This document shows, piece by piece, positions 1 to 8,811 of a DNA stretch of 64,000 nt. Below the pieces are notes generated by a model. It worked only from the letters and a program-made list of their open reading frames with translations, had not been told where the DNA came from and made no database searches. Position 1 is the stretch's first letter. Every line of letters begins with the position of its first letter. The stretch comes from Halorientalis sp. LT38 (GTDB lineage Archaea > Halobacteriota > Halobacteria > Halobacteriales > Haloarculaceae): contig NZ_JAYEZN010000001.1 of the NCBI RefSeq assembly GCF_037031225.1, forward strand, positions 3,286,001 to 3,350,000. Direction: 5' to 3'. Made by a program: the position numbers and the translations under genes.

Positions 1-662
1 TTCCCCGTCAGTGTCAGGGTCCTGCCCTCGACGGTCCCGGCGGAGCCGACGGCGCTCTCCACGTCGTTGGCCAGCGTCGTATTCGGGGGGCCCACGATCC
101 GGAGTCGATCGACGTCGACGTACCACCCGTTCCCGCGGCCGTCGGTGTGGAACTCGTCGACGAGGAGGACGCCGGCGGGGGTCTCCCGCCCCACCGTCGG
201 TTCGCGGAACACGACCGTGATCACGGACTTGTTGGCGGAAAGGGATCGGAGTCGTATCTCCTCGTCGCTGTTGTCGTCTGCGGCGTCAGCCATCTCCCGA
301 GCGATGGTCCGACGCAGACGCCGGTCCGTGGCGAGTGCCGAGGGGTCACGGAACGACTCGTTTCGGTCGGTTTCGGCGGCCTCGCCGCCGTACCGTTCCG
401 GGACGCGGTCCTCGAATCGACTCGTAACGGTCCACGTCGCGCTCCCGTTGGAGTGGACCCGAACGTCGGCGGTGCTGTCGGTCACGTCGAGGGCGACGCC
501 GTGGCGGTGGGCGCTCCACTCCAGCCCCTCCTGACAGGGCCGACAGACCGACTCCGGTGGCGGGGCGGCCGTGGCGGGGACCACTGCGAGGAGGGCCAGG
601 GCCAGCAGGAGGGAGCAGGCGAGCGCCCGGGTGGCGGGGGACACGAGTTCGTGCGTCGACAC
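1..662 (-). CDS. Secreted or membrane-anchored protein of unknown function (3' end off window)
   Basis: The gene continues past the left edge, so only the first 220 or so codons are visible. The GTG start gives a short polar N-terminus, then a hydrophobic stretch (about residues 9-32) ending in an Ala-rich cleavage-like region. This looks like a Sec signal peptide or anchor. A Cys pair (CRPC) follows at about residues 41-44. The rest is acidic and Thr/Val-rich with N-glycosylation-type sequons such as NES, NKS and NTT, which suits the cell surface. I do not recognise the family with confidence. A one-TM small protein gene ends 37 nt upstream on the same strand, so the two may be cotranscribed. 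Confidence 0.7.
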   Translation of the reverse strand, partial: MSTHELVSPATRALACSLLLALALLAVVPATAAPPPESVCRPCQEGLEWSAHRHGVALDVTDSTADVRVHSNGSATWTVTSRFEDRVPERYGGEAAETDRNESFRDPSALATDRRLRRTIAREMADAADDNSDEEIRLRSLSANKSVITVVFREPTVGRETPAGVLLVDEFHTDGRGNGWYVDVDRLRIVGPPNTTLANDVESAVGSAGTVEGRTLTLTG

Positions 663-699
663 GAACCCCGCCGGCAAGTAGATTGTCCCACCGGTGTCG

Positions 700-837
700 T
701 CAGATCCCCGGGTCGCGATCGTCGGTTCCGCCCGGCCCACTCTGCTGGCGGTCCGGCAGTGGCTGGGTCAGTTCGACGTAGAGCCACGCCACGGTGACAG
801 CGAGCGTCAGTCCCGTGAGGAGCAGGGTTCCGATCAC
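700..837 (-). CDS. Small single-TM membrane protein, 45 aa
   Basis: This short reading frame starts at GTG 837 and reads MIGTLLLTGLTLAVTVAWLY followed by a polar tail rich in Gln, Pro, Gly and Asp, ending DRDPGI. Residues 2-20 form one clear transmembrane helix, and the C-terminal half is hydrophilic and acidic. The stop lies 37 nt before the start of the larger secreted-protein gene on the same strand, which suggests an operon. The function is unknown. The hydrophobic-then-acidic pattern is hard to get from a shadow frame in this GC-rich DNA, but the gene is short, so confidence is moderate. Confidence 0.5.
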   Translation of the reverse strand: MIGTLLLTGLTLAVTVAWLYVELTQPLPDRQQSGPGGTDDRDPGI

Positions 838-986
838 GGTTCAGAGTCACCGGGTCACCGCAAAAGCCTCGCTATGAGCGATATTGAGCCGTCCGTAGCG
901 ATCAGAGCCGACCGGACGGCTCCGGACGGTCGCCGGCCCCGTCGCGCACCCAACAGATGCATTAGGCGGGTCGGCGAAGGACGGGC

Positions 987-1277
987 ATGGCAAATCAGGA
1001 CACCGCGACGCTCACGATCGAATCCGACGACGGCAGCGTGGACGAACTCGAGGTTCCGACAGGCCTGCTCGACATGCTCCGCGAGAGCGACGAGAGCGAC
1101 CCCCAGATCGTCGGGGACATCGCCATGATCGGCCTGGCACAGCGCATCCACGGCGCGATCCACCACGCCCAGGGCGAACCGGGGCCGGAGATCGAGGCCG
1201 CCGAGGACGTGACGATGGACCTGTTCGAGGAGCGCTTCGGTCAGAGCTTCGCGGACATGACCGGCCACGACCACTGA
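987..1277 (+). CDS. Conserved-type haloarchaeal hypothetical protein, 96 aa
   Basis: A small, highly acidic soluble protein (about a quarter Asp/Glu) with no signal peptide or membrane segment. It looks like a compact alpha/beta fold, with a beta-rich start (TATLTIES) and amphipathic helices after residue 25, and it ends in a His-containing tail (TGHDH). The ATG at 987 follows an AT-containing patch (GCATTAGG, about 959-966) at leaderless-promoter distance. It is convergent with the riboflavin-pathway reductase gene. I believe it belongs to one of the haloarchaea-only DUF families but cannot assign a function. Confidence 0.7.
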   Translation: MANQDTATLTIESDDGSVDELEVPTGLLDMLRESDESDPQIVGDIAMIGLAQRIHGAIHHAQGEPGPEIEAAEDVTMDLFEERFGQSFADMTGHDH

Positions 1278-1320
1278 GCGGCCCGGACTACCGAGTCGCC
1301 GGGCCGACCGGCCGCGCTTT

Positions 1321-1983
1321 TCACTCGACCGTCCACTGCAGCAGCGCGCCCTCGTCCAGTCGCTCCACCGTCTCGAGTTCCAGTTCGGGGAACTCGTCGG
1401 TGAAGCCGTCGCCGTCGGCGAGCGTCGGGGCGTCCCGGCCGCCGATCACTCTCGGGCCGACGAACGCTGAGAGTTCGTCGACCAGCCCGTCCCGGAAGAG
1501 CGAGAAGATGAGTTCGCCGCCGCCCTCGACCATGAGCTGCTCGACGCCCTCGCCTTCGAGTTTCCCGAGCGCCGTCGTCAGATTCACCTGGTCGTCCCCC
1601 GTGGCGATCACGGTCGCGCCCGCCGCCTCCATCTGCTCGACGAAGTCGTTCGGCGCGGCGCGGCTGACCAGCAGGTAGGTGTGAGCGGCGGCGTCCAGAA
1701 CCGACGCGTCCGGCGGTGTTCGGACCCGGGAGTCGGCGACGACCCGGGCCGGGTTCGCCGACTCGCCACGCTCTTCGCGTTCCCGGCGGCGCTGCCCGCT
1801 CTTGACGGTCAGCGACGGGTCGTCGGCCAGCACCGTGCCGACGCCGACCATGACGGCGTCGCTGTCGGCCCGCAACCGGTCGACCCGGTCGAAGTCGTCC
1901 GGGCCGCTGATCTCGATCTGGGTCCGCTCCCGGGAGGAGAGCTTCCCGTCGGCACTCATCGCCGCGTTGACGACCACGCGCAT
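1321..1983 (-). CDS. arfC: 2,5-diamino-6-(ribosylamino)-4(3H)-pyrimidinone 5'-phosphate reductase (RibD C-terminal family)
   Basis: A stand-alone RibD C-terminal/DHFR-like reductase of 220 residues. The family reduces the ribosyl side chain of the GTP-derived diaminopyrimidine to ribityl with NAD(P)H, an early step in archaeal riboflavin and F420 deazaflavin synthesis. Visible family features are the N-terminal VNAAMSADGKL strand-loop, SDAVMVGVGTVLADDPSL, the MVEGGGELI segment near residues 168-176 and the conserved RVIGGRDAPTL. The ATG at 1983 was chosen because the family begins right at this strand; an upstream in-frame start would add an unconserved 23 residues. It diverges from rpa1 with 100 bp between them. 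CofD, which uses a deazaflavin, is encoded elsewhere in the window. Confidence 0.9.
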   Translation of the reverse strand: MRVVVNAAMSADGKLSSRERTQIEISGPDDFDRVDRLRADSDAVMVGVGTVLADDPSLTVKSGQRRREREERGESANPARVVADSRVRTPPDASVLDAAAHTYLLVSRAAPNDFVEQMEAAGATVIATGDDQVNLTTALGKLEGEGVEQLMVEGGGELIFSLFRDGLVDELSAFVGPRVIGGRDAPTLADGDGFTDEFPELELETVERLDEGALLQWTVE

Positions 1984-2054
1984 ACCCGGCGTTTCGGGCT
2001 GAGAACCAACCGTCTTACGGATGCCCGATCCCCGCACGGGCGCCCACGACACGA

Positions 2055-2061
2055 TTTTTAT
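2055..2061 (+). promoter_or_regulatory. TATA-like box for the rpa1 operon
   Basis: TTTTTAT is centred about 26 nt before the rpa1 ATG at 2084. This is the spacing expected for a leaderless haloarchaeal transcript. Confidence 0.5.
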
Positions 2062-2083
2062 CCCACCCTCCCGAAGGGCGGCT

Positions 2084-3358
2084 ATGGAGTTAGAGGATCA
2101 TGCCGAGGATCTCGCCTCCGACCTCGGCGTCGACAAAGAGGAGGTCAAATCCGACCTGGAGAACCTGGTGAGCTACAGCGTGCCGATCGACGAGGCCAAA
2201 CAGAGCCTCCGGCGCAAATACGGCGACGGGTCGAGCGGGTCGACCGGCGCGCCGAGCGCCGTCTCGATCGCCGACGTGTCCACCGGCGACTCGAACGTCA
2301 CCGTCACCGCGCGCGTGCTGACCGTCGGGAAGCGCCCGATCCACTACCGCGGCGAGGACCACGTCATCTTCGAGGGTGAACTCGCCGACGAGACCGGCAA
2401 GATCTCCTACACCGCCTGGGAGGACTTCGCCCTCGAACCCGGCGAGACCGTCGAACTCGGCAACGCCGGCGTCCGCGAGTGGGAGGGTAACCCCGAACTC
2501 AATCTCGGTGAGAGCACCTCCGTCTCCCGCGTCGACGAGGCTCTCGACGTCGACTACCCGGTCGGCGGCGACAGGGGTTTGGCCGACCTCTCACCCGGCG
2601 ACCGCGGCGTGGACGTCGAGGTCCGGGTGATCGAGTGCGAGCGCAAGACCATCGACGGCCGCGACGGCGAGACCGAGATCCTCAGCGGGACGCTGGCAGA
2701 CGAGACCGCCCGCCTGCCCTTCACCGACTGGGAGCCACGGGCCGAACTGGAAGACGGCGCGTCGGTCCGCGTCGAGAACGTCTACGTCCGGGAGTTCCGG
2801 GGCGTCCCGTCGGTGAACCTCTCGGAGTTCTCGCGGGCCAGCACGCTAGAGACCGCGGTCCAGGCCCGGGACGAACCCGAGCGATTGCCGATCCGCGAGG
2901 CCGTCGAGCGCGGCGGGGCCTACGACGTCGAACTCGTCGGCAACGTCATCTCGATCCGGGACGGCTCGGGACTCATCGAACGCTGTCCCGACTGCGGCCG
3001 CGTCATCCAGAAGGGACAGTGCCGCAGCCACGGCGCCGTCGAGGGCGAGGACGACCTCCGGACGAAGGCCATCCTCGACGACGGAACCGGGACCGTCACC
3101 GCCGTCCTGGACGCCGAGTTGACGGCCCAGGTCTACGGTGGCGGGCTCGAGGAGGCCAAAGACCACGCCCGCGACGAGATGGACCAGTCGGTGGTCGCCG
3201 AGGCCATCGCCGAGAAAGTGGTGGGGTACGAGTACGCGGTCCGGGGCTCGCTGTCGGTCGACGAGTACGGCGCGAACCTGGACGCCACCTCGTTCGCCCG
3301 GAGCGCTGACGAACCGGCGGATCGAGCGCGTGACCTGCTCGCGGAGGTGGACGGATGA
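2084..3358 (+). CDS. rpa1: Replication factor A, single-stranded DNA-binding protein (three OB folds plus zinc finger)
   Basis: The archaeal RPA large-subunit type, 424 residues. It binds and protects ssDNA in replication and repair. An N-terminal helical segment (1-50) precedes OB folds at roughly 72-145, 175-250 and 285-400. The third contains a C-x2-C-x8-C-x2-H zinc site (CPDCGRV...CRSHG, residues 301-316). OB repeats 1 and 2 share the LADETG/LADETA and VNLSE/LNLGE elements, showing internal duplication. The ATG at 2084 is leaderless relative to the TATA box. The gene overlaps the next one by ATGA, so translation is likely coupled. The naming follows the Haloferax rpa1-rpap1-rpe arrangement and is by analogy. 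Confidence 0.93.
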   Translation: MELEDHAEDLASDLGVDKEEVKSDLENLVSYSVPIDEAKQSLRRKYGDGSSGSTGAPSAVSIADVSTGDSNVTVTARVLTVGKRPIHYRGEDHVIFEGELADETGKISYTAWEDFALEPGETVELGNAGVREWEGNPELNLGESTSVSRVDEALDVDYPVGGDRGLADLSPGDRGVDVEVRVIECERKTIDGRDGETEILSGTLADETARLPFTDWEPRAELEDGASVRVENVYVREFRGVPSVNLSEFSRASTLETAVQARDEPERLPIREAVERGGAYDVELVGNVISIRDGSGLIERCPDCGRVIQKGQCRSHGAVEGEDDLRTKAILDDGTGTVTAVLDAELTAQVYGGGLEEAKDHARDEMDQSVVAEAIAEKVVGYEYAVRGSLSVDEYGANLDATSFARSADEPADRARDLLAEVDG

Positions 3359-5034
3359 GTACCAACGGCGACGACTCCGACCAGGGCGGCGCGGGCCGCC
3401 GCGAGGTCGCCTACCGCATCTTCGCCGCCGAGTACGACGACGCGGACTTCTCGTACTCGGAGAGCGACGAGGAGCGGGCGCCGAACTACGTGGTCACGCC
3501 GAGCGGCGCGCGGGTCAACCGCCTGTTCGTCGTCGGCGTGCTCACGGAGGTCGAGCAGGTCAACGACGACGTGCTCCGGGCCCGGATCGTCGACCCGACC
3601 GGCGCGTTCGTGGCCTACGCCGGGCAGTACCAGCCCGACGAGATGGCCTTCCTCGATAGAACTGAGCCGCCGACGTTCGTCGCACTCACGGGGAAAGCCC
3701 GGACTTTCCAGCCGGACGACGCCGATACCGTCTACACCTCGGTCCGCCCCGAGAGCATCAACGAGGTCGACGCGGAGACCCGCGACCGGTGGACGGTCGC
3801 CACGGCGGAGCAGACCCTCGACCGCGTCGCCACGATGGCCGGCGCACTCGGCCGCGAGGAGCGCGGTGACGACCTCCGCGACGCGCTCGTGGCCTCGGGC
3901 GTCGACGAGGGACTGGCCGCCGGGACCGCACTGGCCCTGGACCACTACGGGACGACGCCGACGTACCTCGACGCGCTCCGCGAGACCGCGCTGGACGCGG
4001 CCCGCGTCGTCGCCGGCGAGATCGACGAGGTCGATTCGCTGGTCACCGATCCCGACACCGAGGGGAGCGTCACCGTCGCGGACCTCGACGGTCTGGACGT
4101 GTCGGCCGCCGAGACGGCGACCCAGTCCTCCGAGACCGCCGACCCCGAAGCGAGCGCGCCGAGCGCAAACGTGGGGACTGGAGAAGCGGAATCGACGGAC
4201 GACGAATCCTCCGCGACAGACACCGACTCGGCCGTGGGCGACGCCGATGCAACTGCGACCGACGCAACGGCCGCCAGTGTCGACGACACGGAGTCGGAAC
4301 CCGAGCCGGTCACCGGCGATGCGGGGACCGAGACTCCGGGCGTGGAAACCGACGAGGAACCGGCGACGACGGACGCCGGGACCGAACCGTCGGACTCTCC
4401 CGAACCCGGGGACACGACGACGGAGTCCGAGGAGACGGACGCCGAACCGGAACCGGTCGACGAGGCGGACGACATCGGTGACTTCGAGCCGAGCGGCGGC
4501 GCTGCCGAGGAGTCCGGCGACGCCGACGACGACGTCGGCGACTTCGATCCGGGCGAGTTCGACCTGGACGACGAGGAACGCGAGGAGATCGAGGAGGAGT
4601 TCGGCACGGACTTCTCGACCGGCACGGAAGTGGGTGAACCCGGCGAGGCCGACATCGAGACGCCCGATCCGGAACCGGAAGCGACCGACTCCGACGACGG
4701 TGCAGCGGAGCCCGTCGAAACCGAATCCTCCGAGGCCGAGACGGCGGATCCCGAACCAGCGGCGGAGACTGTGGCCGAGGAATCGGCGGCCGACGCCGAG
4801 CCCGACGACGAAGCCGGGGCCGACGAGCCCGCAGAGGACGTCGACCTCGAAGACGCCGTGATGGACGCGATGCGTGACCTCGACGACGGCGACGGCGCGG
4901 ACCGGGAGGCGCTGCTCGACCGGGTCGCTGACGAGACGGGGAGCGACCCCGCGGACGTCGAGGCGGCCGTGCAGGACGCACTGATGGGCGGGCGCTGTTA
5001 CGAGCCCGACGAGGCGACGCTCAAGCCGATCTGA
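3355..5034 (+). CDS. rpap1: RPA-associated protein (COG3390 type) with long acidic linker
   Basis: 559 residues. The N-terminal domain (about 10-215) has the RPA-associated protein signature: REVAYRIFAAEYDDA, an OB-like NRLFVVGVLTEVEQV strand and a FVAYAGQYQP element. Residues about 220-490 are almost entirely Asp, Glu, Thr, Ser and Pro, so intrinsically disordered and extremely acidic. The last 60 residues (DAVMDAMRDL to the end) look like a small winged-helix module. In Haloferax the rpap gene product acts with its cognate RPA. The 4-nt overlaps at both ends (ATGA with rpa1, TGATG with the phosphoesterase) fit a coupled operon. The acidic linker is longer than a fold needs and resembles a tether. 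Confidence 0.9.
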   Translation: MSTNGDDSDQGGAGRREVAYRIFAAEYDDADFSYSESDEERAPNYVVTPSGARVNRLFVVGVLTEVEQVNDDVLRARIVDPTGAFVAYAGQYQPDEMAFLDRTEPPTFVALTGKARTFQPDDADTVYTSVRPESINEVDAETRDRWTVATAEQTLDRVATMAGALGREERGDDLRDALVASGVDEGLAAGTALALDHYGTTPTYLDALRETALDAARVVAGEIDEVDSLVTDPDTEGSVTVADLDGLDVSAAETATQSSETADPEASAPSANVGTGEAESTDDESSATDTDSAVGDADATATDATAASVDDTESEPEPVTGDAGTETPGVETDEEPATTDAGTEPSDSPEPGDTTTESEETDAEPEPVDEADDIGDFEPSGGAAEESGDADDDVGDFDPGEFDLDDEEREEIEEEFGTDFSTGTEVGEPGEADIETPDPEPEATDSDDGAAEPVETESSEAETADPEPAAETVAEESAADAEPDDEAGADEPAEDVDLEDAVMDAMRDLDDGDGADREALLDRVADETGSDPADVEAAVQDALMGGRCYEPDEATLKPI

Positions 5035-5780
5035 TGGCGGTGGAACCGGTGCCCGGTGAGGCGGCGGCGGTCGCCGACCTGCCCGACGGTCGGGCGCTGG
5101 TGCTCGCCGACTTCCACGCCGGCCTCGAAGCCGCCCTGCGCTACGAGGGCGTCGAACTCCGGAGTCAGGCGCCCGAACGCCGCGAAAAGGTTCGGGAGTT
5201 GCTCGACCGGACGGACGCAGACCGGCTGGTGGTCCTGGGGGACCTGTGCCACGCCATCGGCGGGCCCAGCGGGACAGAACGCGAGGAGATCGAGACCTTA
5301 CTGGACGGCCTCGACCTGCCCGTCACCGTCGTCAAGGGCAACCACGACGGTGACATCGAGGACCTGCTGGACGAACGGGAGCACGTCACCCTCACGCCGG
5401 GGCACGGGGTCCGCCTCGGCGAGGTGGGCTTCGTCCACGGCCACACCTGGCCCGCCCCCGACGTGCTCGCTGCGGACGTCGTCTGTACGGGTCACGAACA
5501 TCCGATGGTCCGGCTGGAAGACGAGGTGGGTGGGGCCCGCGCGGAACGCGCCTGGTTACGCGGACGCCTCGACCCCGACCCGTTCGAGGACTTTCACGGC
5601 ACGGACCTCGACGTCGACGGCGAACTCGTCGTCTTCCCGGCGTTCAACGACCTCACGGGCGGGACGTGGGTCAACGTCGCCGGCCAGGAGTTTCTCGCCC
5701 CGTTCCTGCCGGACGGGCTGGAGGGCGGCGAAGCCTACCTCCTCGACGGCACGCGACTCGGTGACTATCGACGGGTCTGA
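5034..5780 (+). CDS. rpe: Metallophosphoesterase of the RPA operon
   Basis: A calcineurin-like phosphoesterase, 248 residues, with the full dimetal motif set: DFH (26-28), GDL (69-71), GNHD (102-105), HGH (135-137) and GHEH (153-156). The family hydrolyses phosphoester bonds, and members near DNA repair genes are thought to act on nucleic acid ends or nucleotides. The substrate here is unknown. It is the third gene of the rpa1-rpap1 operon, and its ATG shares one base with the rpap stop codon. This placement is known from other haloarchaea and implies a DNA-metabolism role. Confidence 0.88.
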   Translation: MAVEPVPGEAAAVADLPDGRALVLADFHAGLEAALRYEGVELRSQAPERREKVRELLDRTDADRLVVLGDLCHAIGGPSGTEREEIETLLDGLDLPVTVVKGNHDGDIEDLLDEREHVTLTPGHGVRLGEVGFVHGHTWPAPDVLAADVVCTGHEHPMVRLEDEVGGARAERAWLRGRLDPDPFEDFHGTDLDVDGELVVFPAFNDLTGGTWVNVAGQEFLAPFLPDGLEGGEAYLLDGTRLGDYRRV

Positions 5781-5795
5781 CCGCTGACCGGTGAC

Positions 5796-5801
5796 CTTAA
5801 T
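5796..5801 (+). promoter_or_regulatory. TATA-like box for lhr
   Basis: CTTAAT is centred about 27 nt before the ATG at 5826 in the 45-nt gap after the phosphoesterase. It suggests lhr can be transcribed separately from the RPA operon. Confidence 0.35.
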
Positions 5802-5825
5802 CGGATCGATCCACTAGGGGTTCCG

Positions 5826-8651
5826 ATGGCAGAGACGGGGTCTGCGGCGGCCTTCGCCGAACTCGGGTCGGCCGTGCGTGCGGCGCTCTCCGAACGGGGT
5901 TTCTCCACGCCCACGGAGCCACAGCGCCGGGCGATCCCGCCCCTCGTCGACGGCGACCACGGACTCATCGTGGCCCCCACGGGAACGGGAAAGACCGAGA
6001 CCGCCATGCTCCCGGTGTTCGATGCCCTCGAAGGCACCGACCGGTTCGGTATCGGAGCGCTGTACGTGACGCCCCTTCGCGCGCTCAACCGGGACATGCG
6101 CGACCGACTGGAGTGGTGGGGCGAGACGCTCGATCTCGAAGTCGACGTGCGTCACGGCGACACCACGGACTACCAGCGCCAGAAGCAGGCCGAGAATCCC
6201 CCGGACATTCTGGTGACGACGCCCGAGACGCTGCAGGCGATGCTGACGGGGTCGAAACTCAGAGTTGCCCTCGAAGGCATCGAGCACGTCGTGGTCGACG
6301 AGGTCCACGAACTGGCCGCGTCCAAGCGCGGGGCGCAGATGACGATCGGGCTGGAGCGGTTGCGGGAGGTGTCGGGCCCCTTCCAGCGGATCGGACTGTC
6401 GGCGACCGTGGGTGATCCGGCCGAAGTGGGCAAGTTCCTCACCGGGGACCGGGGCTGCGAGATCGTCGAGGTCGACGTCGGCAGCGAGTTAGACATCGCG
6501 GTCCGGGAGCCGACGGTGACCGACGAGGACGCGCGGCTGGCCGAGGAGCTGATGACCGACGTGACGGTGGCCAGCCAGGTCCGGGTGATCGACGAGATCG
6601 TCTCCACGCACGAGTCGACGCTCGTGTTCGTCAACACCCGGCAAACGGCGGAGGGGCTAGGCTCGCGGTTCAAGGAACTCGGGACCGACATCGAGGTCCA
6701 CCACGGGTCGCTCTCGAAGGAGGCCCGGATCGAGGTCGAAGACCGGTTCAAGGCCGGCGACCTCTCCGGGCTGCTCTGTACCTCCTCGATGGAACTGGGG
6801 ATCGACGTGGGGAGCATCGACCACGTCGTCCAGTACCAGAGCCCGCGGCAGGTGTCGCGGCTCCTGCAGCGAGTGGGACGGGCCGGGCACAGCCGCGACG
6901 AGATCTCTTCGGGCACGGTGATCACCACCCGTCCCGACGACACGTTCGAGGCGCTCGCGATAGCCCGCCAGGCCGAGGTCGGCGAGGTCGAGCCGGCGAA
7001 CATCCACCACGGCAGCCTCGACACCGTCGCCAACCAGCTCGCCGGCCTGATCATGGACTTCGGCGAGATCGGGGCGATGGAGGCCTACGAGATCGTCACT
7101 CGCGCGTACCCGTTCCGCGATCTGGGGGCCGAGGAGTTCAAGCAGGTGGTGCGCGAGATGGCCGAGAACCGCGTGGTCTGGCTCGAAGAGCGCGAGGACC
7201 GCATCGAGAAGCGCCGCGGCACCTGGCAGTACTTCTATCACAACCTCTCGATGATCCCCGACGAGGCGACCTACGAGGTCAGCGACGTCGCCAGCGGGCG
7301 GCAGGTCGGGACCCTCGACGAGAAGTTCGTCGTCAACTTCGCCCAACCCGGCGAGATCTTCATCCAGGGCGGCGAGATGTGGCGCATCACGGAGGTCGAC
7401 GAAGAGGAGGAGGAAGTCCTCGTCTCACCGGTCGAGGACCCTGCCGGCGAGGTCCCCTCCTGGGTCGGCCAGGAGATCCCGGTCCCGTACGACGTCGCCC
7501 AGGAGGTCGGCGAGATCCGCGACGTGGGCGCGAACCAACTCGACGGCGGCGCCGACACCGACGCCGTGGCCCGCGACCTCGCTCGCCGGTATCCGGCCGA
7601 CGAGTACACGATCGGCGAGGCGCTCGATCAACTCGACAGACAGGACGGGCCGGTCCCCTCCGGTGACCGCATCCTCGTCGAGTTCCACGGCCGCGAAGTC
7701 GTCCTCAACGCCCACTTCGGGCACACGATCAACGAGACGCTGGGCCGGGTGCTCTCGGCCCTGCTGGGCCAGCGCACCGGATCGTCGGTCGGGATGGAGA
7801 TCGACCCCTACCGGATCGAACTGGAGGTGCCCAGCGGGATCACGGTCAACGACGTGCTCGCGACGATCGAGGAGACCGAACCCGAACACGTCGCGGGCAT
7901 CGTCGAACTCTCGCTGAAGAACGCCGACGCGCTGAAGTTCAAACTCGCGCAGGTCGCCGCGAAGTTCGGCGCGCTCAAGAGCTACCAGCGCGGGTCCAGC
8001 GGCGGGTTCGGCAAGCGCCGCCTGCTTGAGGCCCTCGAGGATACGCCGGTCTACGACGAGGCGCTGCGCGAACTCCTCCACGAGGAACTGGCCGTCGAGG
8101 CCGCCAGCGACGTCCTCGCCGCGATCCACGCCGGCGAGATCGAGATCGTCACCACGGCCGAGCGCACGCCGGTCGGCCTGGGCGGCCGCTCCTCCGGACA
8201 GGAACTGCTCTCCCCGGAGAACGCCGACGCGAGCGTCATCGAGACCGTCCGCGAGCGGATCGAGGGCGACCGCGTCCTCCTCTTCTGTCTCCACTGTCAG
8301 GACTGGGAGACCAAACGCCAGGTCTCGCGCGTCTCCGACCAGCCGGAGTGCCCGAAGTGCGGCTCGACTCGCGTCGCCGCGCTCAACCCCTGGGCCGACG
8401 AGGTCGTGACGGCCGTGAAGTCGGGGGAGAAGGACGAGGAACAGGAGAAACAGACCCGTCGCGCCTATCAGGCCGCGAACCTCGTCCAGAGCCACGGCAA
8501 ACAGGCCGTGATCGCACTGGCCGCCCGCGGCGTCGGCCCGCACAACGCCGCCCGGATCATCGCCAAGCTCCGCGAGGACGAAAACGAGTTCTACCGCGAC
8601 ATCCTCGCCCAGGAGCGCCAGTACGCCCGGACGCAGTCGTTCTGGGACTGA
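5826..8651 (+). CDS. lhr: Large helicase-related protein Lhr (superfamily 2 ATP-dependent helicase)
   Basis: 941 residues, typical Lhr-core length. Motif I PTGTGKTE is at about 51-58, motif II DEVHEL at about 158-163, motif III GLSATVGDP at about 195, and motif VI QRVGRAGHSRD at about 345. After the RecA pair come the winged-helix/domain 4 region of Lhr and a C-terminal zinc-binding module (CLHC...CPKC, near residues 822-845), then a helical tail. Lhr proteins are 3'-5' translocases linked to DNA repair and, for some archaeal classes, RNA. The position directly after the RPA operon supports genome maintenance. I do not assign the Lhr1/Lhr2 subclass. Confidence 0.92.
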   Translation: MAETGSAAAFAELGSAVRAALSERGFSTPTEPQRRAIPPLVDGDHGLIVAPTGTGKTETAMLPVFDALEGTDRFGIGALYVTPLRALNRDMRDRLEWWGETLDLEVDVRHGDTTDYQRQKQAENPPDILVTTPETLQAMLTGSKLRVALEGIEHVVVDEVHELAASKRGAQMTIGLERLREVSGPFQRIGLSATVGDPAEVGKFLTGDRGCEIVEVDVGSELDIAVREPTVTDEDARLAEELMTDVTVASQVRVIDEIVSTHESTLVFVNTRQTAEGLGSRFKELGTDIEVHHGSLSKEARIEVEDRFKAGDLSGLLCTSSMELGIDVGSIDHVVQYQSPRQVSRLLQRVGRAGHSRDEISSGTVITTRPDDTFEALAIARQAEVGEVEPANIHHGSLDTVANQLAGLIMDFGEIGAMEAYEIVTRAYPFRDLGAEEFKQVVREMAENRVVWLEEREDRIEKRRGTWQYFYHNLSMIPDEATYEVSDVASGRQVGTLDEKFVVNFAQPGEIFIQGGEMWRITEVDEEEEEVLVSPVEDPAGEVPSWVGQEIPVPYDVAQEVGEIRDVGANQLDGGADTDAVARDLARRYPADEYTIGEALDQLDRQDGPVPSGDRILVEFHGREVVLNAHFGHTINETLGRVLSALLGQRTGSSVGMEIDPYRIELEVPSGITVNDVLATIEETEPEHVAGIVELSLKNADALKFKLAQVAAKFGALKSYQRGSSGGFGKRRLLEALEDTPVYDEALRELLHEELAVEAASDVLAAIHAGEIEIVTTAERTPVGLGGRSSGQELLSPENADASVIETVRERIEGDRVLLFCLHCQDWETKRQVSRVSDQPECPKCGSTRVAALNPWADEVVTAVKSGEKDEEQEKQTRRAYQAANLVQSHGKQAVIALAARGVGPHNAARIIAKLREDENEFYRDILAQERQYARTQSFWD

Positions 8652-8811
8652 TCGTTCGGGCGGCGGCGATCGCTCTCACCGGAGCGCATGCCGGGGAAGT
8701 ACTTACACGAATCGACGTGGAACCGGCGACCGGCAGGACTGCGTATCGCACGACCACGACCCGCCGGGTTCGGTCGGTGCGGAACCCGGCGGCGGCCCAC
8801 GACTCTGACCG

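Noticed and set aside
4070-4981. Long Arg/Ser-rich frames across the acidic linker of the RPA-associated gene
   Set aside because: They are antisense or out-of-frame shadows of Asp/Glu/Thr codons (GAC, GAG, ACC) and have no independent promoter or family.
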